Below, piece after piece: positions 14,982 through 23,473 of a stretch of 28,725 nucleotides of DNA (positions within the stretch are counted from its first letter, which is position 1; each line of letters begins with the position of its first letter). The notes beneath the pieces were generated by a model. That model made no database searches. It was not told the origin of the DNA and saw nothing but the letters and a program-made list of their open reading frames with translations. The stretch comes from JACOTV01 sp964445135. Its GTDB lineage: Bacteria > Patescibacteriota > Microgenomatia > UBA1406 > GWC2-37-13. Where the stretch lies: contig CAYUJW010000009.1 in NCBI GenBank assembly GCA_964445135.1, positions 1 through 28,725 of the forward strand. The letters run 5' to 3'. The position numbers and the translations under genes were made by a program.

Positions 14982-16724
14982 ATGAGCGAAATACCAGAGC
15001 AACCAACTCCATTACAGCAGCCAGCGGTCGAGTCAAATGAGCCTTTATATGGCTCGCAGATAAAGCCATATTTGCCAGCGATTATGCGCCGCCTCTCCAA
15101 CGAACAGGGCGCCAATCAAGAGGCACTGCAAGATATAATGAAGCCGCTTCAACGGTATGTAATTGATCCTGGATTTGCTCGAGAAGCTCGATATCAAGAC
15201 CGTGTTGTTCCACCTGTTTTCATGCTGAATCGTTCAGCCATGCTTGCGCATATTGAAGAGCTCAGAGATGGAGTTGATGCTGCTGACTTGGCTTCTGCTG
15301 CGACTGAGGGGAGTGCCATTCATTTTAGCCTCCTTGATGTTGCGAACTTACGAAGTATAAATAATGCTGGAGCAGGGGATTATGTTCTCAATTCTGTGGC
15401 GCAAAATTTGCTCAACCAAGTTGAGCAGATAAACAATGAGCTGCGTGAAAAAAAGGGAGGAGAGTTGGTTGTGGGCAGATATGGAGGAGATGAATATGTG
15501 GTTGGGTATTACGGTATTACCGATGAGGAGTTTGCACAATACGATGCACGGCTAAAAAACGCGCAGGTAGGCGTTCAAAGTGTAGACGCGTATTATGCGC
15601 AAAAGCCACAGAATGAAGGGGGAATTGTTACCGAAGATACCGTGAAGCTGAAGCCAGAGCCAAGCATTACCGTTCCAACTGAGCAGCAACAAGCCGCAAT
15701 ATTTTGGGAATTCTTTCATAAGGGCATTATTCTCCACGACGAGGAGATCAAGCGCGAGCTTCACGAGCGAGAACTCTGGCCAGTAACTCAGATTGAGACG
15801 GAGGCTCAGGAGTTAACCGTTGATCAACGCCTAGTGCGTCTGTTTGAACGTCATCCTGAGATGCGCGAACTGATGAATAAAGTGAGCGGTTATCTGGGCG
15901 AAAATATTGAGGATCCCACGCTTCGAGATGACTATAATGCTGAGTTCATATCATATATTGAGGGTATCGTATACGATCGACTGCTTGGTGAAAAAGTGCG
16001 CCCATTTGATGATTTGTTTTACCATCTTGAGGTAGGTGACGTTGCAGATTTGCGTGTATACGACTTTAAGGGACTTAAGGAGCTGAACGATCATGTGAGC
16101 TTGGTTCAGGGCGACCGTGCAATCGAGGCAACATTTAATAGCATATCCAATATTATTCGCGCTCCCCAAACAAGCGATCGTCCAGCAGAATATGATGAAA
16201 CCAAGCATGTGATGTATTTTAGACGTGGAGGAACAATTGTCGTGGCAACACGCACCAATGATTTAGACGGATTGTCTTCACAAAAAGCATATGAGCTCGA
16301 CTCCCTTCAGTCGGTGACGCTTCCCATTGGTCAGGATCAGACGACTCAATTTGAACTGGGGCGCGGGTATATGCGAGTTGATGCGCCTTCACAACTGAAG
16401 GATCAACCAGCGGCAGTTGCGGGAATTGTGAGCACACTTTTGCAGGAGGTAGATACCAAATGGTATAAGTCTGTGGCATCTCATATTCTCAATAGCCACA
16501 GCGAACAAGTATTGGCAGGCCAGGTGGGTGGTGAAAAACCAACTCTTCAAACCATCAATGAAGGAGATAATCTGCTCACCTATTTTTTTGCTGGAAAGCG
16601 ACGTGTTGAGCATTTGAGCGCGCTTGCTCGAGTTGTAGATAATATGAAGACGTATGCGTTGCCTGATGCCGAAGCTCGATTTGACTCTCTACTTCGCGAA
16701 ATACACAGAAACATCGGCGAATAG
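14982..16724 (+). CDS. Cytoplasmic tandem-GGDEF protein (one intact-looking, one degenerate domain)
   Basis: This 580-aa protein has no signal peptide or membrane segment. The first GGDEF domain (about 75-190) starts with a LNR segment and has LDVANLRSINN (D119) and RYGGDEY (GGDEY at 168-172), close to the diguanylate cyclase active site, but the second acidic residue of the usual DxD is Ala. The second domain (about 350-470) has a matching layout (YDFKGLKELND near 359, MYFRRGGTIVV) with GGT at 416-418 in place of GGDEF, so it should be inactive. Between them lies a helical, charged region. Diguanylate cyclase activity of the first domain is possible but unproven; a nucleotide-binding or scaffold role is equally possible. 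ATG 14982 is chosen because an earlier in-frame ATG (14871) lies within transketolase and before the promoter. Confidence 0.75.
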   Translation: MSEIPEQPTPLQQPAVESNEPLYGSQIKPYLPAIMRRLSNEQGANQEALQDIMKPLQRYVIDPGFAREARYQDRVVPPVFMLNRSAMLAHIEELRDGVDAADLASAATEGSAIHFSLLDVANLRSINNAGAGDYVLNSVAQNLLNQVEQINNELREKKGGELVVGRYGGDEYVVGYYGITDEEFAQYDARLKNAQVGVQSVDAYYAQKPQNEGGIVTEDTVKLKPEPSITVPTEQQQAAIFWEFFHKGIILHDEEIKRELHERELWPVTQIETEAQELTVDQRLVRLFERHPEMRELMNKVSGYLGENIEDPTLRDDYNAEFISYIEGIVYDRLLGEKVRPFDDLFYHLEVGDVADLRVYDFKGLKELNDHVSLVQGDRAIEATFNSISNIIRAPQTSDRPAEYDETKHVMYFRRGGTIVVATRTNDLDGLSSQKAYELDSLQSVTLPIGQDQTTQFELGRGYMRVDAPSQLKDQPAAVAGIVSTLLQEVDTKWYKSVASHILNSHSEQVLAGQVGGEKPTLQTINEGDNLLTYFFAGKRRVEHLSALARVVDNMKTYALPDAEARFDSLLREIHRNIGE

Positions 16725-16742
16725 CTCCAAAGTGCTGCTCGC

Positions 16743-18632
16743 TTAGTTCTCAAGCGTCGATGTGTCGCCGACTGGCTGACCAAGCTCTTGCGCCTTTAAC
16801 ACTCGACGCATGATCTTGCCGCTTCGTGTCTTGGGAAGACTTTCAACATACTCAATCTCATCCGGTGTGGCAATGGGGCCAATCATCTCTCGCACCTTCA
16901 TTTTCAGCTCTTTGGTGAGCTCCTCACTTGGTGTTTGACCTACTTTAAGGATGATAAAGGCCTTAATTGACTCGCCTTTTATTTCGTGAGGTTTGCCAAT
17001 GACTGCCGCTTCAGCAACGGCCGGGTGGGCAACAAATGCGCTCTCAATCTCGGCCGACCCAAATCGATATCCCGAAACCTTCATGACATCGTCATTGCGG
17101 CCCAAGACCCAGTAATACCCGTCTGCATCAAGCCGGGCGGTGTCGCCGGTAAAGTAAACATTTGGAATATGTTCCCAATACGCCTCTTTGTATTTTTCCG
17201 GATTCTTAAATATTTCCTTCATCTGAGCGGGCCATGGAGTCTTGATGACTAAAAAGCCTTGCTCGCCAACTGCCACAGGAGTCCCTTTTTCATCAACCAC
17301 ATCGAGCACCAAACCGGGGAATGGTTTTCCGGCAGAACCTGGCTTGGCAGCCATGGACGGAAGGGTGCAGAGAACATGCATGCCCGTTTCTGTTTGCCAC
17401 CATGTATCGTTTATCGTGCATTTACCGCCGCCTATGACGCGATGATACCAATTCCACGCCTCAGGATTAATAGGTTCACCCACAGTTCCCAAAAGCTTCA
17501 AACTGGTTAGGTCAAATTGACTTGGCCATTCATCTCCTTGGCGCATCAGCGCACGAATTGCAGTTGGAGTAGTGTAGAACTTTGTTACATGATACTTCTG
17601 GATGAGTGACCACCAGCGTCCTGCATCAGGAAAATCAGGAGGTCCTTCATAGACGAAGCTGGTCACACCGTTTATGAGCGGACCGTACACAATATAGCTA
17701 TGACCAGTGATCCATCCTGGATCAGCAGTGCACCAATAAATATCATCCTCTTTTAAGTTGAAGCTCCATTTGGCGCTAATATATGTGCCAACCATGTAGC
17801 CTCCATGGCCATGTATGATACCTTTTGGTTTGCCTGTTGTGCCTGAAGTGTAAAGAATAAAGAGCGGGTCTTGTGCGTCGACTGTCTCGGTTGCACATTC
17901 GGTGGCCGCTGATTCACGGATTTCATGCCACCAAAGATCGCGCCCCGGGTTCATTTGTACAGAATTTCCTGTGCGCTTGATAACGATTACATTTTTGACG
18001 GCGGGAATGTCTTTGACTGCCTCGTCAACTGTATGTTTTGTGTCAATTAATTTTTCACGAAAGTGATATCCATCACAGGTTACGACTACTTTGGCCTCCG
18101 CATCTGTCACGCGATTTTTGAGGGCTTCAACGGAAAAACCCGAATACACCACCGAGTGCACTGCGCCTATTTTTGCACAAGCAAGCATGGCGATCCATTG
18201 CTCAGGAAGGCGGGGAAGATAGATGCTTACATGGTCACCTTTTGTGATGCCAAGGGACTTGAGGGCGTTTGCAAATTGACACACTTTTTGATTGAGCTGT
18301 TCGTAGGTGAAGGTTCGTACTGCGCCGTCTTGACCTTCCCACACAAGTGCCATCTTTTCGCCTTTTCCGGCTTGAATATGGCGATCAAGCGCGTTTTCGA
18401 CAATATTACATTGCGCGCCCTGAAACCATGAAGCATAGGGATATTTCCAATCAAGCACCTGGTCCCATGGTTTTTTCCATGACAGTTGTTTGGCCACTTC
18501 TCCCCAAAAGAGTTCGGGGTGATCGGTTGCCGCACGTGCTACTTCTTCGTAGTTTTTCACATATGAATGAGCAATCGTCTCCTCGTCTGGCTTGACAAAA
18601 GTGGTTGTGGAGGGCGTGGGTTGATCGGTCAT
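16743..18632 (-). CDS. acs: Acetyl-CoA synthetase (AMP-forming)
   Basis: This 629-aa enzyme belongs to the ANL adenylate-forming superfamily and activates acetate to acetyl-CoA with ATP via acetyl-AMP. Visible motifs are the P-loop-like YTSGTTGKPKGIIHGHGGY (about 260-278), WWQTETG, the hinge GRNDDVMKVSGYR (about 506-518) and PKTRSGKIMRR with the catalytic Lys near the C-terminus (about 600-610). The N-terminal ACAS cap is present (SYVKNYEEVARAATDHPELFWGEVA). Length fits Acs (E. coli 652). Leader and start are fixed by a promoter 6 nt upstream. It is convergent with the GGDEF gene and divergent from tyrS. If the organism ferments, the enzyme may scavenge acetate. Confidence 0.93.
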   Translation of the reverse strand: MTDQPTPSTTTFVKPDEETIAHSYVKNYEEVARAATDHPELFWGEVAKQLSWKKPWDQVLDWKYPYASWFQGAQCNIVENALDRHIQAGKGEKMALVWEGQDGAVRTFTYEQLNQKVCQFANALKSLGITKGDHVSIYLPRLPEQWIAMLACAKIGAVHSVVYSGFSVEALKNRVTDAEAKVVVTCDGYHFREKLIDTKHTVDEAVKDIPAVKNVIVIKRTGNSVQMNPGRDLWWHEIRESAATECATETVDAQDPLFILYTSGTTGKPKGIIHGHGGYMVGTYISAKWSFNLKEDDIYWCTADPGWITGHSYIVYGPLINGVTSFVYEGPPDFPDAGRWWSLIQKYHVTKFYTTPTAIRALMRQGDEWPSQFDLTSLKLLGTVGEPINPEAWNWYHRVIGGGKCTINDTWWQTETGMHVLCTLPSMAAKPGSAGKPFPGLVLDVVDEKGTPVAVGEQGFLVIKTPWPAQMKEIFKNPEKYKEAYWEHIPNVYFTGDTARLDADGYYWVLGRNDDVMKVSGYRFGSAEIESAFVAHPAVAEAAVIGKPHEIKGESIKAFIILKVGQTPSEELTKELKMKVREMIGPIATPDEIEYVESLPKTRSGKIMRRVLKAQELGQPVGDTSTLEN

Positions 18633-18638
18633 AGATTC

Positions 18639-18667
18639 ATGATAGGCAGGTAAAAGTTAAAATGCAA
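18639..18667 (-). promoter_or_regulatory. Promoter of acs (leaderless)
   Basis: On the minus strand TTGCAT (18667-18662), a 17-nt spacer and TATCAT (18644-18639) are followed by 6 nt and ATG 18632. Confidence 0.6.
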
Positions 18668-18728
18668 GTTACGACTAGCGATGCGCGACCCTCACAAAAA
18701 CTACCACCTAAAATCCCACAAGCATTTG

Positions 18729-18734
18729 TATAAT
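18729..18734 (+). promoter_or_regulatory. Consensus -10 of tyrS (leaderless)
   Basis: A perfect TATAAT lies 8 nt before ATG 18743, so transcription should start at or within 1-2 nt of the start codon. The -35 is weak. Confidence 0.6.
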
Positions 18735-18742
18735 AGTCGAAT

Positions 18743-19822
18743 ATGACAATCGATGAAAAGCTTGCTATTGTAGCCGAAGTGGGTGAAGAGATTATCCAGC
18801 CCGATGAGCTCAAAACACTTCTTGAAAATGAACAAAAACTCATTGCATATGATGGATTTGAGCCTTCAGGGCAAATTCATATTGCGCAAGGTTTGCTGCG
18901 CGCGATAAATGTCAATAAAATGATCAAAGCTGGGGTGACATTTAAGATGTTTGTGGCCGATTGGCATGCGATGGCAAACAACAAAATGGGTGGCGATTTG
19001 GAAAAGATTCAAACGGTTGGTAAATACTTTATTGAAGTGTGGAAAGCGTGCGGCATGGATCTTTCGCGCGTTGAGTTTGTGTGGGCATCTGATGTGGTGC
19101 GAGACCCAAATTATTGGAAGCTCGTTTTGCAGGTTGGAAAAAGCAATGCATTGAAGCGATTTGTGCGAACTGCCGAAATGATGGGACGCGAGGAGTCGCT
19201 TGATGGTCTGACTGGCGCGCACGTGATGTATTCCTGCATGCAGGTTGCTGATATTTTTACGCTCGGGGCGCAAATCACACAGCTTGGAATGGATCAGCGT
19301 AAGGTAAATATGTTGGCGCGCGAAGTAGGAAACCAATTAGGATATTGGAAACCTGTCGTCATTAGTCACCATATGCTTATGGGACTTGGCAAACCTGCAA
19401 CTGAAACGGAAGACAAAACAAAGCGCACGATTGAGCTTAAAATGTCAAAGTCACATCCTGACTCCGCAATCTTCATGACAGATACGACAGAAGACATCGT
19501 GCGCAAAATCAATAAAGCGTGGTGTTTGGAAGGTGAAGTCGCAGAAAATCCCGTATTGGAATATTGTAAATATATTGTGTTTGAGCGAGTTGACTCCATG
19601 ACAATTGAGCGTCCTGAAAAGTTTGGGGGCAATGTCACATTTGCCAGTTATGAGGAGCTTGAAGTCGCATTTGCTGCTCGCGCCATCCACCCAATGGATT
19701 TAAAAAATGCAGTAGCTCAAATTCTGGACACATTGATTCAACCTGTTCGGGATCATTTTGAAAAAAACCCTGAGGCAGCCGCGCTGTTGGAGCAGGTCAA
19801 ATCGTATCAGGTCACGAGGTGA
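18743..19822 (+). CDS. tyrS: Tyrosyl-tRNA synthetase, archaeal/eukaryotic type
   Basis: This 359-aa class I synthetase attaches Tyr to tRNA-Tyr. YDGFEPSGQIHIAQG (about 36-50) contains the HIGH-equivalent HIAQG, and KMSKSHPDSAIFM (from 233) is the KMSKS loop. Both phrases, plus MFVADWHAMANNKMGGDL, match the archaeal and eukaryotic TyrRS family and not the usual bacterial one, which has a C-terminal S4 domain; none is present here. The gene leads a series with trpS and an arginase-family gene, 83 nt before trpS. Because archaeal TyrRS recognises a C1-G72 pair, the partner tRNA-Tyr should show that pair if this is the only TyrRS. Confidence 0.92.
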   Translation: MTIDEKLAIVAEVGEEIIQPDELKTLLENEQKLIAYDGFEPSGQIHIAQGLLRAINVNKMIKAGVTFKMFVADWHAMANNKMGGDLEKIQTVGKYFIEVWKACGMDLSRVEFVWASDVVRDPNYWKLVLQVGKSNALKRFVRTAEMMGREESLDGLTGAHVMYSCMQVADIFTLGAQITQLGMDQRKVNMLAREVGNQLGYWKPVVISHHMLMGLGKPATETEDKTKRTIELKMSKSHPDSAIFMTDTTEDIVRKINKAWCLEGEVAENPVLEYCKYIVFERVDSMTIERPEKFGGNVTFASYEELEVAFAARAIHPMDLKNAVAQILDTLIQPVRDHFEKNPEAAALLEQVKSYQVTR

Positions 19823-19905
19823 CATTTCCCATGATGATTTGTGCATGTCGTTTAGTTTCAATACAAGGATTTATTATTTAAAATTTAACCAACTCACCGA
19901 CCAAT

Positions 19906-20898
19906 ATGAAAACTATTTTTTCTGGCATACAACCTTCTGGGGGGCTTCATATTGGCAATTATGTTGGTGCGATCTCACAGTGGCGGCGCATGCAAGAGAC
20001 AGGCGATTATGATCAGATTTTTTGTATTGTTGACCTACACGCAATAACGGTTGCGCAAGATCCAAAAACGCTGCGCACAAATAGCATGAATTTGGCAGCG
20101 TTCTACATGGCCTGTGGCATTGATCCTGCACGCAGCTCACTGTTTATTCAGTCGCATAACGCGGACCATCCATATTTGGGATGGATATTCAACTGCGTTA
20201 CTCCCATGGGTTGGATGGAGCGAATGACGCAGTATAAGGAAAAGGAAGTAAAGCAGAAAGAGCGATCGTCACTGGGATTGTTTAGCTATCCAACGCTTAT
20301 GGCGGCGGACATATTGTTGTATGACACGCACATTGTGCCAGTCGGCGAGGATCAGCGGCAGCATGTGGAACTGGCTCGAGATATTGCGAAGCGATTTAAT
20401 GCACAATTTGGAGAAACATTTGTCCTTCCTGAGGCACAAATTGAACAGGGGAGAAATCGTCGCATCATGAGCTTGCAAGATTCAACCTCAAAAATGAGCA
20501 AGTCTGATGAGAATCAGCAAGGGGTTTTGTACATGTTAGATTCGCCTGATGTAGTTGTTCAAAAAATAAAACGAGCGGTTACAGACTCGGCAAGCGCTGT
20601 ATCAATTGAGCACAAATCAGATGGAGTGGATAATCTAATCTCGATCATGTCGGTCGCAACTGGCCGTTCAAGTGAAGATTTGTACGCTGCATACGATGGC
20701 AAGGGATATGGGGACTTTAAAGCGGATGTGGCCGAAGCAGTCGTCGCCTTTTTACAACCAATTCAAGATCAGTTTGCGCGCATTACATCAGACACTTCAC
20801 ATATTGAGTCAGTTTTGGCCACTTCACTTGCCGCAGTTCAAGCGCGATCACACGCCAAGATCTCCCAAGTCAAAGCGGCCATGGGTTTGGCCACATGA
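19906..20898 (+). CDS. trpS: Tryptophanyl-tRNA synthetase
   Basis: This 330-aa class I synthetase has the bacterial TrpRS pattern: FSGIQPSGGLHIGNYVGA with HIGN at 15-18, LMAADILLYDTHIVPVGEDQ, and the KMSKS loop (KMSKSDENQQG from 196). Length is typical (E. coli 334). It charges tRNA-Trp. The TGA stop overlaps the ATG of the following arginase-family gene (ATGA), indicating translational coupling. No Shine-Dalgarno precedes the start, and no T-box structure is seen in the 83-nt upstream gap. Confidence 0.96.
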   Translation: MKTIFSGIQPSGGLHIGNYVGAISQWRRMQETGDYDQIFCIVDLHAITVAQDPKTLRTNSMNLAAFYMACGIDPARSSLFIQSHNADHPYLGWIFNCVTPMGWMERMTQYKEKEVKQKERSSLGLFSYPTLMAADILLYDTHIVPVGEDQRQHVELARDIAKRFNAQFGETFVLPEAQIEQGRNRRIMSLQDSTSKMSKSDENQQGVLYMLDSPDVVVQKIKRAVTDSASAVSIEHKSDGVDNLISIMSVATGRSSEDLYAAYDGKGYGDFKADVAEAVVAFLQPIQDQFARITSDTSHIESVLATSLAAVQARSHAKISQVKAAMGLAT

Positions 20899-21770
20899 AA
20901 AATCCACACTTCTTTCTGCTGAGCTCACGGCTTGGTATGTTGCAGCCACCGTGGAAAGGCACTGCCCTGAATGAAGGAGTAGAGGAGGGTCCGCAGTCTG
21001 TGTGCAAGCTCCTGACTTCCTCTGCATTTTTAGAGAAAAACATTGACAGCTTTTCTTGTCCTTTGCCTTATCAAATAGATCTGAATAATGTATATGGTGT
21101 GATAGCAGGTGAAAGTCAAAAGCATTCCCTTGCGATGCAAAAGGTATTGAAAAATGGAGGCACAATCGTCAGTATTGGAGGCGACCATAGTGTGTCAATT
21201 GGCTCATTTCATGCCGTGCTAAGCACCTTCATGCCGCCTGATGTTTTGGTCATTCGTGTTGACTCGCACCCTGATATTCTCACGCGAGCGACCTCCACAA
21301 CGGGGAATATTCACGGTATGTGGATGCGCATGTTTTTAGATACATTTGATGAAGAGCATTTTGCAAAACTCTCACAACATACGCACCTTCCACCTTCGCA
21401 AGTGGTGTATGTTGGTAACCTGGACAGCGAGCCTGAGGAAGTGCGATATATGAAAACGCATGGCATTGCTTCATATTCACGAAGTCAGTTGAAGGATGAT
21501 ATATATATGGCCCCTCTTTTAGCACATCTTCACAACTATGAGCACATAATCCTCGACATTGATATTGATGCGTTTGATCAGACAATTGCGCCAGGAACTG
21601 GTATTCCGGCAACTCGCGGATTGATGGAAAACGATCTGGCATTTTTACTGCCATTTGCCTCAAAAATATGCGCATTAAATATGGTCGAAGTGAATCCAAA
21701 TCGTGATCAGAATGGTCAAACCGCACGCTTTGCTGCTTCGCTCGTTGACGCATTTGTGAACGGACAATAA
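20895..21770 (+). CDS. Arginase/agmatinase-family ureohydrolase
   Basis: This 291-aa protein carries all the manganese ligands of the ureohydrolase fold: GGDHS (H98), DSHPD (D123, H125, D127) and DIDAFD (D223, D225), with GNIHGM and the conserved Glu of VEVNPNRD near the C-terminus. The APGTGIP segment after the metal site is also typical. The family hydrolyses guanidino compounds such as arginine, agmatine or formiminoglutamate; which one cannot be read here, though arginase-like layout is favoured. Its ATG overlaps the trpS stop, so the two are translated together. No other arginine or polyamine genes are present nearby. Confidence 0.85.
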   Translation: MKNPHFFLLSSRLGMLQPPWKGTALNEGVEEGPQSVCKLLTSSAFLEKNIDSFSCPLPYQIDLNNVYGVIAGESQKHSLAMQKVLKNGGTIVSIGGDHSVSIGSFHAVLSTFMPPDVLVIRVDSHPDILTRATSTTGNIHGMWMRMFLDTFDEEHFAKLSQHTHLPPSQVVYVGNLDSEPEEVRYMKTHGIASYSRSQLKDDIYMAPLLAHLHNYEHIILDIDIDAFDQTIAPGTGIPATRGLMENDLAFLLPFASKICALNMVEVNPNRDQNGQTARFAASLVDAFVNGQ

Positions 21771-21782
21771 CGGGTGGGAAAA

Positions 21783-21812
21783 TTGACATGTGCTTGGGGC
21801 ATAGGCTATGCT
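21783..21812 (+). promoter_or_regulatory. Promoter of the anchored protein gene (leaderless)
   Basis: TTGACA (21783-21788), an 18-nt spacer and TATGCT (21807-21812) are followed by 7 nt and ATG 21820. The -10 box itself contains the alternative ATG at 21808, which therefore is unlikely to be used. Confidence 0.65.
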
Positions 21813-21819
21813 AAAAGTC

Positions 21820-23118
21820 ATGCAGCTCCCCCAAACCCAGAGATCACACCCACACATTCCTCACGCACTACTTGTGCTATCTGGGATAGTAGTGTTGCTT
21901 ATTTTAAGCACACTCGCATGGTTTTCAGCATCTTGGGGCAGTATGCCTTCTGCAGTCTCCATAAATAATGCGAATCCAACTCAGCAGCCGGTTGACATGG
22001 ACGCATATTATGAGCAAATTGGGCGCACGTCTTCAAACTACGCAGTTACTGTCAAAAGTTGGAACGTATTAGGTGCAAAAGTTCAAGTTGCAACAACTGA
22101 AGCCAGAGTATATCCATTGGTTTCTCCAGCCAGTGAAGCGAGCCTTCGCACGCTGGTCAGTCGCATTGGTGATGCAGAAATTGTGCCAGGAAGCATATCG
22201 GAAGATGCGAATTCGATAACAGCACAATTAAAAATTGGGGAGTCCAAGGCTATGGTTGTCGTGGAAAAAACATCCGGACGATATGATCTTCAGCTGCTGG
22301 AGCAGGGTAGCATTTCAATTGCTCAAAATACGGCAGATGAGCTGGTAAATGTTCAGCAATATGCGCAACAACTCATGGGGGCAGATGTGACAATTGAGGT
22401 GGCGGCAAGCTACGCACGGCGTGACGCGCCCAATGTGCGCTATTATGAGGCGCACCGAAGCTGGATTGCAATGGGCATGCCTGTTGTGAATGCGCAGGAA
22501 TTATTTGCACAAACCAACATTACTTCTTTGCCAAACATCGCATTCAAACTAACACCTGATGAGGTTTTTCAATTAGTTGATGATGCAAATATTATAAAAA
22601 CATCAGATGAGCGAAGCGCAAAAGTAAGAAGTGATCGCGCAAATACCATCACACTTGGCGTGCGGTCGGGGAAAGTGGTATCGATAGTTTCTCATATGCG
22701 CCAGTTTGCAAGTGAGGCCCCTCGTGTTTCTTCCTTGCTTGATGGGGAGGAGGCGCTTACTCGTCTGGCACGAGAGGGATTTGAATATATGTATATCGAT
22801 GCGCAAAATACGAATCATCAGGATTCTGAAAAGATTTATCCCAACGAGCGAGTGCTGATGAATACGGCGCGCGTGACACACGGTAGAATGGCATATCTTG
22901 AGGAGGTTGAGGTTGCGCAAAAAGAACTGGCTCCGTATTATGTATTCGTGGGTGAGGGGACATTGGAAAATGGGCAGGCTATCGATTTTCTCGCCGCAGT
23001 GCCAGCCGTACAAAAAATTAATTCTGGGGCTCTATTAAAGCCTAAAGTAGCAGTAATGTCGAGAAAAATACGTCAAATTATTGAGCAAGTCTCGGTGAAT
23101 GCACACGCTCAAGACTAA
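21820..23118 (+). CDS. Membrane-anchored extracytoplasmic protein of unknown function
   Basis: This 432-aa protein has one N-terminal membrane helix (about 17-37; ALLVLSGIVVLLILSTLAWF) acting as a signal anchor, and a long soluble region presumed outside the membrane. I recognise no domain. It has mixed alpha/beta character and contains several Tyr-rich segments (YYEQIGRTSSNY, RDAPNVRYYEAHRSW, EGFEYMYIDAQN) and no Cys. The start is set by a strong promoter 7 nt upstream. A 60-aa membrane protein follows after 7 nt and is probably co-transcribed, so a two-component envelope unit is possible. Confidence 0.7.
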   Translation: MQLPQTQRSHPHIPHALLVLSGIVVLLILSTLAWFSASWGSMPSAVSINNANPTQQPVDMDAYYEQIGRTSSNYAVTVKSWNVLGAKVQVATTEARVYPLVSPASEASLRTLVSRIGDAEIVPGSISEDANSITAQLKIGESKAMVVVEKTSGRYDLQLLEQGSISIAQNTADELVNVQQYAQQLMGADVTIEVAASYARRDAPNVRYYEAHRSWIAMGMPVVNAQELFAQTNITSLPNIAFKLTPDEVFQLVDDANIIKTSDERSAKVRSDRANTITLGVRSGKVVSIVSHMRQFASEAPRVSSLLDGEEALTRLAREGFEYMYIDAQNTNHQDSEKIYPNERVLMNTARVTHGRMAYLEEVEVAQKELAPYYVFVGEGTLENGQAIDFLAAVPAVQKINSGALLKPKVAVMSRKIRQIIEQVSVNAHAQD

Positions 23119-23125
23119 TATTTAT

Positions 23126-23308
23126 ATGGATGAAGAAACATATCAGCGCGAACTAGGACACAGTCATCGTTACATTTATTTTTTGATAGTGAGCATCGTG
23201 CTTATTTTATTGTTTTTGATACTTGTTGTCTCATATGCGACACGCAAGCAGTCTGTATATAGTCACATAGAAAAGGATAGGCAATCGGTTGCGTCGCTCA
23301 TACACTGA
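23126..23308 (+). CDS. Small single-span membrane protein
   Basis: This 60-aa protein consists of a charged N-terminus (DEETYQRELGHSHRY), one membrane helix (about 18-38) and a polar, basic tail. It starts 7 nt after the preceding gene. No family is recognised. The codon pattern and position make a real gene more likely than not. Confidence 0.5.
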   Translation: MDEETYQRELGHSHRYIYFLIVSIVLILLFLILVVSYATRKQSVYSHIEKDRQSVASLIH

Positions 23309-23321
23309 GCATAAGTGGCTC

Positions 23322-23378
23322 TTGCACAATGCATGGCGGATATGTACAATTGTGATGATATTATACGTTTCGTATTAT
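23322..23378 (+). promoter_or_regulatory. Tandem promoters of the RRM protein gene
   Basis: P1 is TTGCAC (23322-23327), 17 nt, TACAAT (23345-23350). P2 is TTGTGA (23350-23355), 17 nt, TATTAT (23373-23378). The -10 of P1 overlaps the -35 of P2 by one base. Leaders of about 90-120 nt result, unlike the leaderless genes in the window. Confidence 0.5.
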
Positions 23379-23473
23379 TGGAGCAGCCCCAATTAACTTC
23401 TGGAAAACAAAAGTACAGTCTTCGGGAATATAGCTTTCGATTTACACAACATCAGAATGCGAGGTGAGAATAC

